From the NCBI GenBank assembly GCA_022568115.1, contig JADFFP010000076.1:1-6581 (forward strand): 6,581 nucleotides of DNA. Direction: 5' to 3'. Both the position numbers and the translations under genes were made by a program. The DNA is from Pseudomonadota bacterium. Lineage in GTDB: Bacteria; Pseudomonadota; Alphaproteobacteria; Sphingomonadales; SMXR01. This document shows positions 5,147 through 6,581 of the stretch, piece by piece. The notes under the pieces are model-generated. The model was not told the origin of the DNA, did no database searches, and worked only from the letters and a program-made list of their open reading frames with translations. How positions within the stretch are numbered: position 1 is the first letter of the stretch; every line of letters begins with the position of its first letter.

Positions 5147-6242
5147 GCCCGTTTCCGTTACGGTTATTGGTGGCGTAGTTTTTGCCAAAACGGTTTTCGA
5201 TGAAATCCTTAAACTTGATTTCCTCCTGGCGGACAAATCCCTTGCCAGGAATTTTACCCTCCACCAGCAAATCCAGCACCGCGCAAACCGCCGAGGCGGT
5301 GGTGATCTGGATGCCGCTCCTGATCTCGCCGTCAATTTTCCGGGCATAAACCTTTTGAGTGTAGGTTTCCTGCAAATACTCGCCGTCCTTATAACCGGTG
5401 ACGGTGACGTAAATTAGCACCACGTCCTGGTGCGTCTTGGGCAGTGCGTGTTCAAAAATTTCCTTGAGGATTTCCGGGCGTTCGCCCAGCCGCAAATCCT
5501 GAACCAGTATCTTGATGATATCGCGGTGGCCGGGGTAGCGGATCGAACGATAATTCAAATTCTGAACCTTGCCCTTGAGGGTTTCGGCCAGCGTTCCGAG
5601 ACCACCCGAGGTGTTGAAGGCCTCGTACTCGATCCCGTCCAGTGAGAAATGCTCCAGCTCCTCCAGCGCCAGCACCTCGCGCACCTTGCCGCCGACGATC
5701 GCCTCACAGGGTTTGAGGTATTCGTTGATCAGGCCGTCGGTTGACCAGGTCAGGTTATATTTCAGCGCGTTCGAGGGGAACTGCGGCAGCGCGCCGACCC
5801 GCAGGTGGAGGTTCTGCAGGGTATCGAAATGGCTCACCAGATCATAGGCGACGATCGAGACAAATCCCGGCGCCAGGCCGCACTGCGGGATAAAAGCGGT
5901 TTTGGCTTTTTCGGCCAGCTGCTTGACCACCCGGGTGCTCGTCACATCCTCGGTCAGGTCGAGGAAATGCACCCTGGCCTTGGCGGCGGCCCGGGCAATT
6001 CCTGCGTTCATGAAAAAGGGCGCCGCCGAAATCACCGCGAACTTGCCGGCCATGGCGCCCACCAGCGCATCAGAATTGGAAAAATCCAGGCGCAGCGTTT
6101 CAACCTTGCCGCTAACTTTTATTTTTTTCAGGTTATCATCGCGGTTGTCGGCGACCGTGACCTGGTAGTCCCCGGTGGCGCCCAGCAGGGCGGCAATCGT
6201 CTCGCCGATTTTCCCGGCCCCAAGCAGCAGAATATTTTTCAT
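5139..6242 (-). CDS. Saccharopine dehydrogenase / lysine 6-dehydrogenase family protein
   Basis: This 367-residue oxidoreductase has an N-terminal Rossmann fold: MKNILLLGAGKIGE carries GxGxxG (8-13), and Asp32 at the end of the second strand (VADNRDD) favours NAD over NADP. SAAPFF (72-77) and the QCGLAPGF loop are family features, followed by a substrate domain with NTSGGLGTLAETLKG and RYPGHRDIIKIL. Family members either split saccharopine into glutamate and 2-aminoadipate semialdehyde, or oxidatively deaminate lysine to the same semialdehyde (lysine 6-dehydrogenase). The short length and absence of a fused or adjacent lysine-ketoglutarate reductase leave both open. Either product is the substrate of the ALDH7 enzyme two genes downstream. 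The ATG at 6242 is preferred over an in-frame ATG at 6281 because GAGG precedes it by 5 nt and the protein then starts directly at the Rossmann strand. It lies 71 bp after astB, and its end overlaps the next gene. Confidence 0.87.
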   Translation of the reverse strand: MKNILLLGAGKIGETIAALLGATGDYQVTVADNRDDNLKKIKVSGKVETLRLDFSNSDALVGAMAGKFAVISAAPFFMNAGIARAAAKARVHFLDLTEDVTSTRVVKQLAEKAKTAFIPQCGLAPGFVSIVAYDLVSHFDTLQNLHLRVGALPQFPSNALKYNLTWSTDGLINEYLKPCEAIVGGKVREVLALEELEHFSLDGIEYEAFNTSGGLGTLAETLKGKVQNLNYRSIRYPGHRDIIKILVQDLRLGERPEILKEIFEHALPKTHQDVVLIYVTVTGYKDGEYLQETYTQKVYARKIDGEIRSGIQITTASAVCAVLDLLVEGKIPGKGFVRQEEIKFKDFIENRFGKNYATNNRNGNGLG

Positions 6243-6246
6243 TAAT

Positions 6247-6251
6247 TCCTC
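6247..6251 (-). promoter_or_regulatory. Ribosome binding site fixing the dehydrogenase start
   Basis: On the - strand GAGGA lies just before the ATG at 6242, with 5 nt between GAGG and the start codon. No comparable site precedes the upstream in-frame ATG at 6281, so this motif decides the start. The rest of the 71-bp gap to astB holds no clear promoter or terminator, which is compatible with read-through from astB. Confidence 0.75.
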
Positions 6252-6313
6252 GAATTCAAGATAATTTTGCGGCGCCACCATAGCGGCAATGTATCCGGTT
6301 TAGAAGCGAAAAA

Positions 6314-6581
6314 TCAGCGCTGGAATTCGAAAACCGGCCCCAGCTTCAATATCCCGGTCAGGGCATCGAGCGCGGCCAGACTTTCCCTGGCAAAATCCGG
6401 GTCAGCGAGGTCTTCCGGGGTCACTTTGTCGCGGTAGTGTTTTTCCACCCAGGCGGTCAAATCCCGGTACAGGCGGTCATCCATGATGACATTGGCGCCA
6501 AGCGCCGCGCGCTCCTGCCCGGTCAGCACTACCCTCAGTCTCAGACACGCCGGGCCGCCGCCATTCCGCATGCTTTGGCGA
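6314..6581 (-). CDS. astB: N-succinylarginine dihydrolase (C-terminal part)
   Basis: These are the last 88 residues of AstB; the start lies beyond the right edge. AstB is the second enzyme of the arginine succinyltransferase pathway. It hydrolyses N2-succinylarginine to succinylornithine, two ammonia and CO2 in the cytosol, and belongs to the guanidino-group-modifying superfamily. The visible part begins [20 protein letters not shown], the very conserved segment that contains the catalytic cysteine (codon at 6545-6547). It continues with the family's C-terminal helices ([32 protein letters not shown]) and ends FEFQR, as AstB proteins typically end at a FQR-like motif. The C-terminus is therefore complete and not truncated. 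It is upstream in the same orientation as the lysine-catabolic genes. Whether astA, astD or astE precede it cannot be seen. Confidence 0.95.
   Translation of the reverse strand, partial: RQSMRNGGGPACLRLRVVLTGQERAALGANVIMDDRLYRDLTAWVEKHYRDKVTPEDLADPDFARESLAALDALTGILKLGPVFEFQR

Noticed and set aside
5147..5347. N-terminal extension of the thiamine-diphosphate enzyme to an ATG at 5347
   Set aside because: The extra 67 residues are basic and low in family character, and they overlap the conserved end of the upstream dehydrogenase in another frame.
6243..6281. Longer start (ATG at 6281) for the dehydrogenase
   Set aside because: No Shine-Dalgarno sequence precedes it, and the added 13 residues come before the natural Rossmann start. 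GAGG stands directly before the ATG at 6242.

Overview
The window looks like a piece of an alphaproteobacterial chromosome. The best taxonomic clue is the 61-residue, cysteine-free ribosomal protein L32, whose sequence is of the alphaproteobacterial type. The moderately GC-rich coding DNA and the GTCAT-CCG-type palindromic intergenic repeats agree with this. I would not name a genus.

Layout. The left part (1-1464) reads on the + strand: the C-terminal end of an imidazolonepropionase-like amidohydrolase, a complete carboxymuconolactone decarboxylase/AhpD-like protein 25 bp behind it, a 320-bp gap, then rpmF with its own promoter. The right part (1964-6581) reads on the - strand as one compact block. 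In transcription order it holds the C-terminal end of astB (N-succinylarginine dihydrolase), a saccharopine dehydrogenase/lysine 6-dehydrogenase family protein, an acetolactate synthase-like thiamine-diphosphate enzyme that overlaps the previous gene and probably starts with TTG, and an ALDH7 (antiquitin-type) aldehyde dehydrogenase. The two halves converge on a 500-bp gene-free region (1465-1963) filled with palindromic repeats.

How the genes work together. The saccharopine/lysine dehydrogenase homologue and the ALDH7 enzyme are consecutive steps of lysine breakdown: the first would form 2-aminoadipate 6-semialdehyde (in equilibrium with piperideine-6-carboxylate), and the second would oxidise it to 2-aminoadipate. 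The TDP-dependent enzyme wedged between them has no textbook place in that route. My inference is that it decarboxylates a 2-oxo acid, with 2-oxoadipate the most economical candidate. AstB upstream belongs to arginine breakdown, so the block may serve basic amino acid catabolism in general.

The most unexpected structure is in the 320-bp gap before rpmF. Two diverged copies of a roughly 100-nt sequence face each other there (about 947-1042 and 1114-1211). Together they form an imperfect inverted repeat of about 265 bp, each arm carrying its own stem-loop at nearly the same distance from the outer end. One end lies in the last codons of the upstream gene and the other directly abuts the rpmF promoter. 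I could not match it to a known element. It may be a MITE/REP-like mobile element or a structured RNA.
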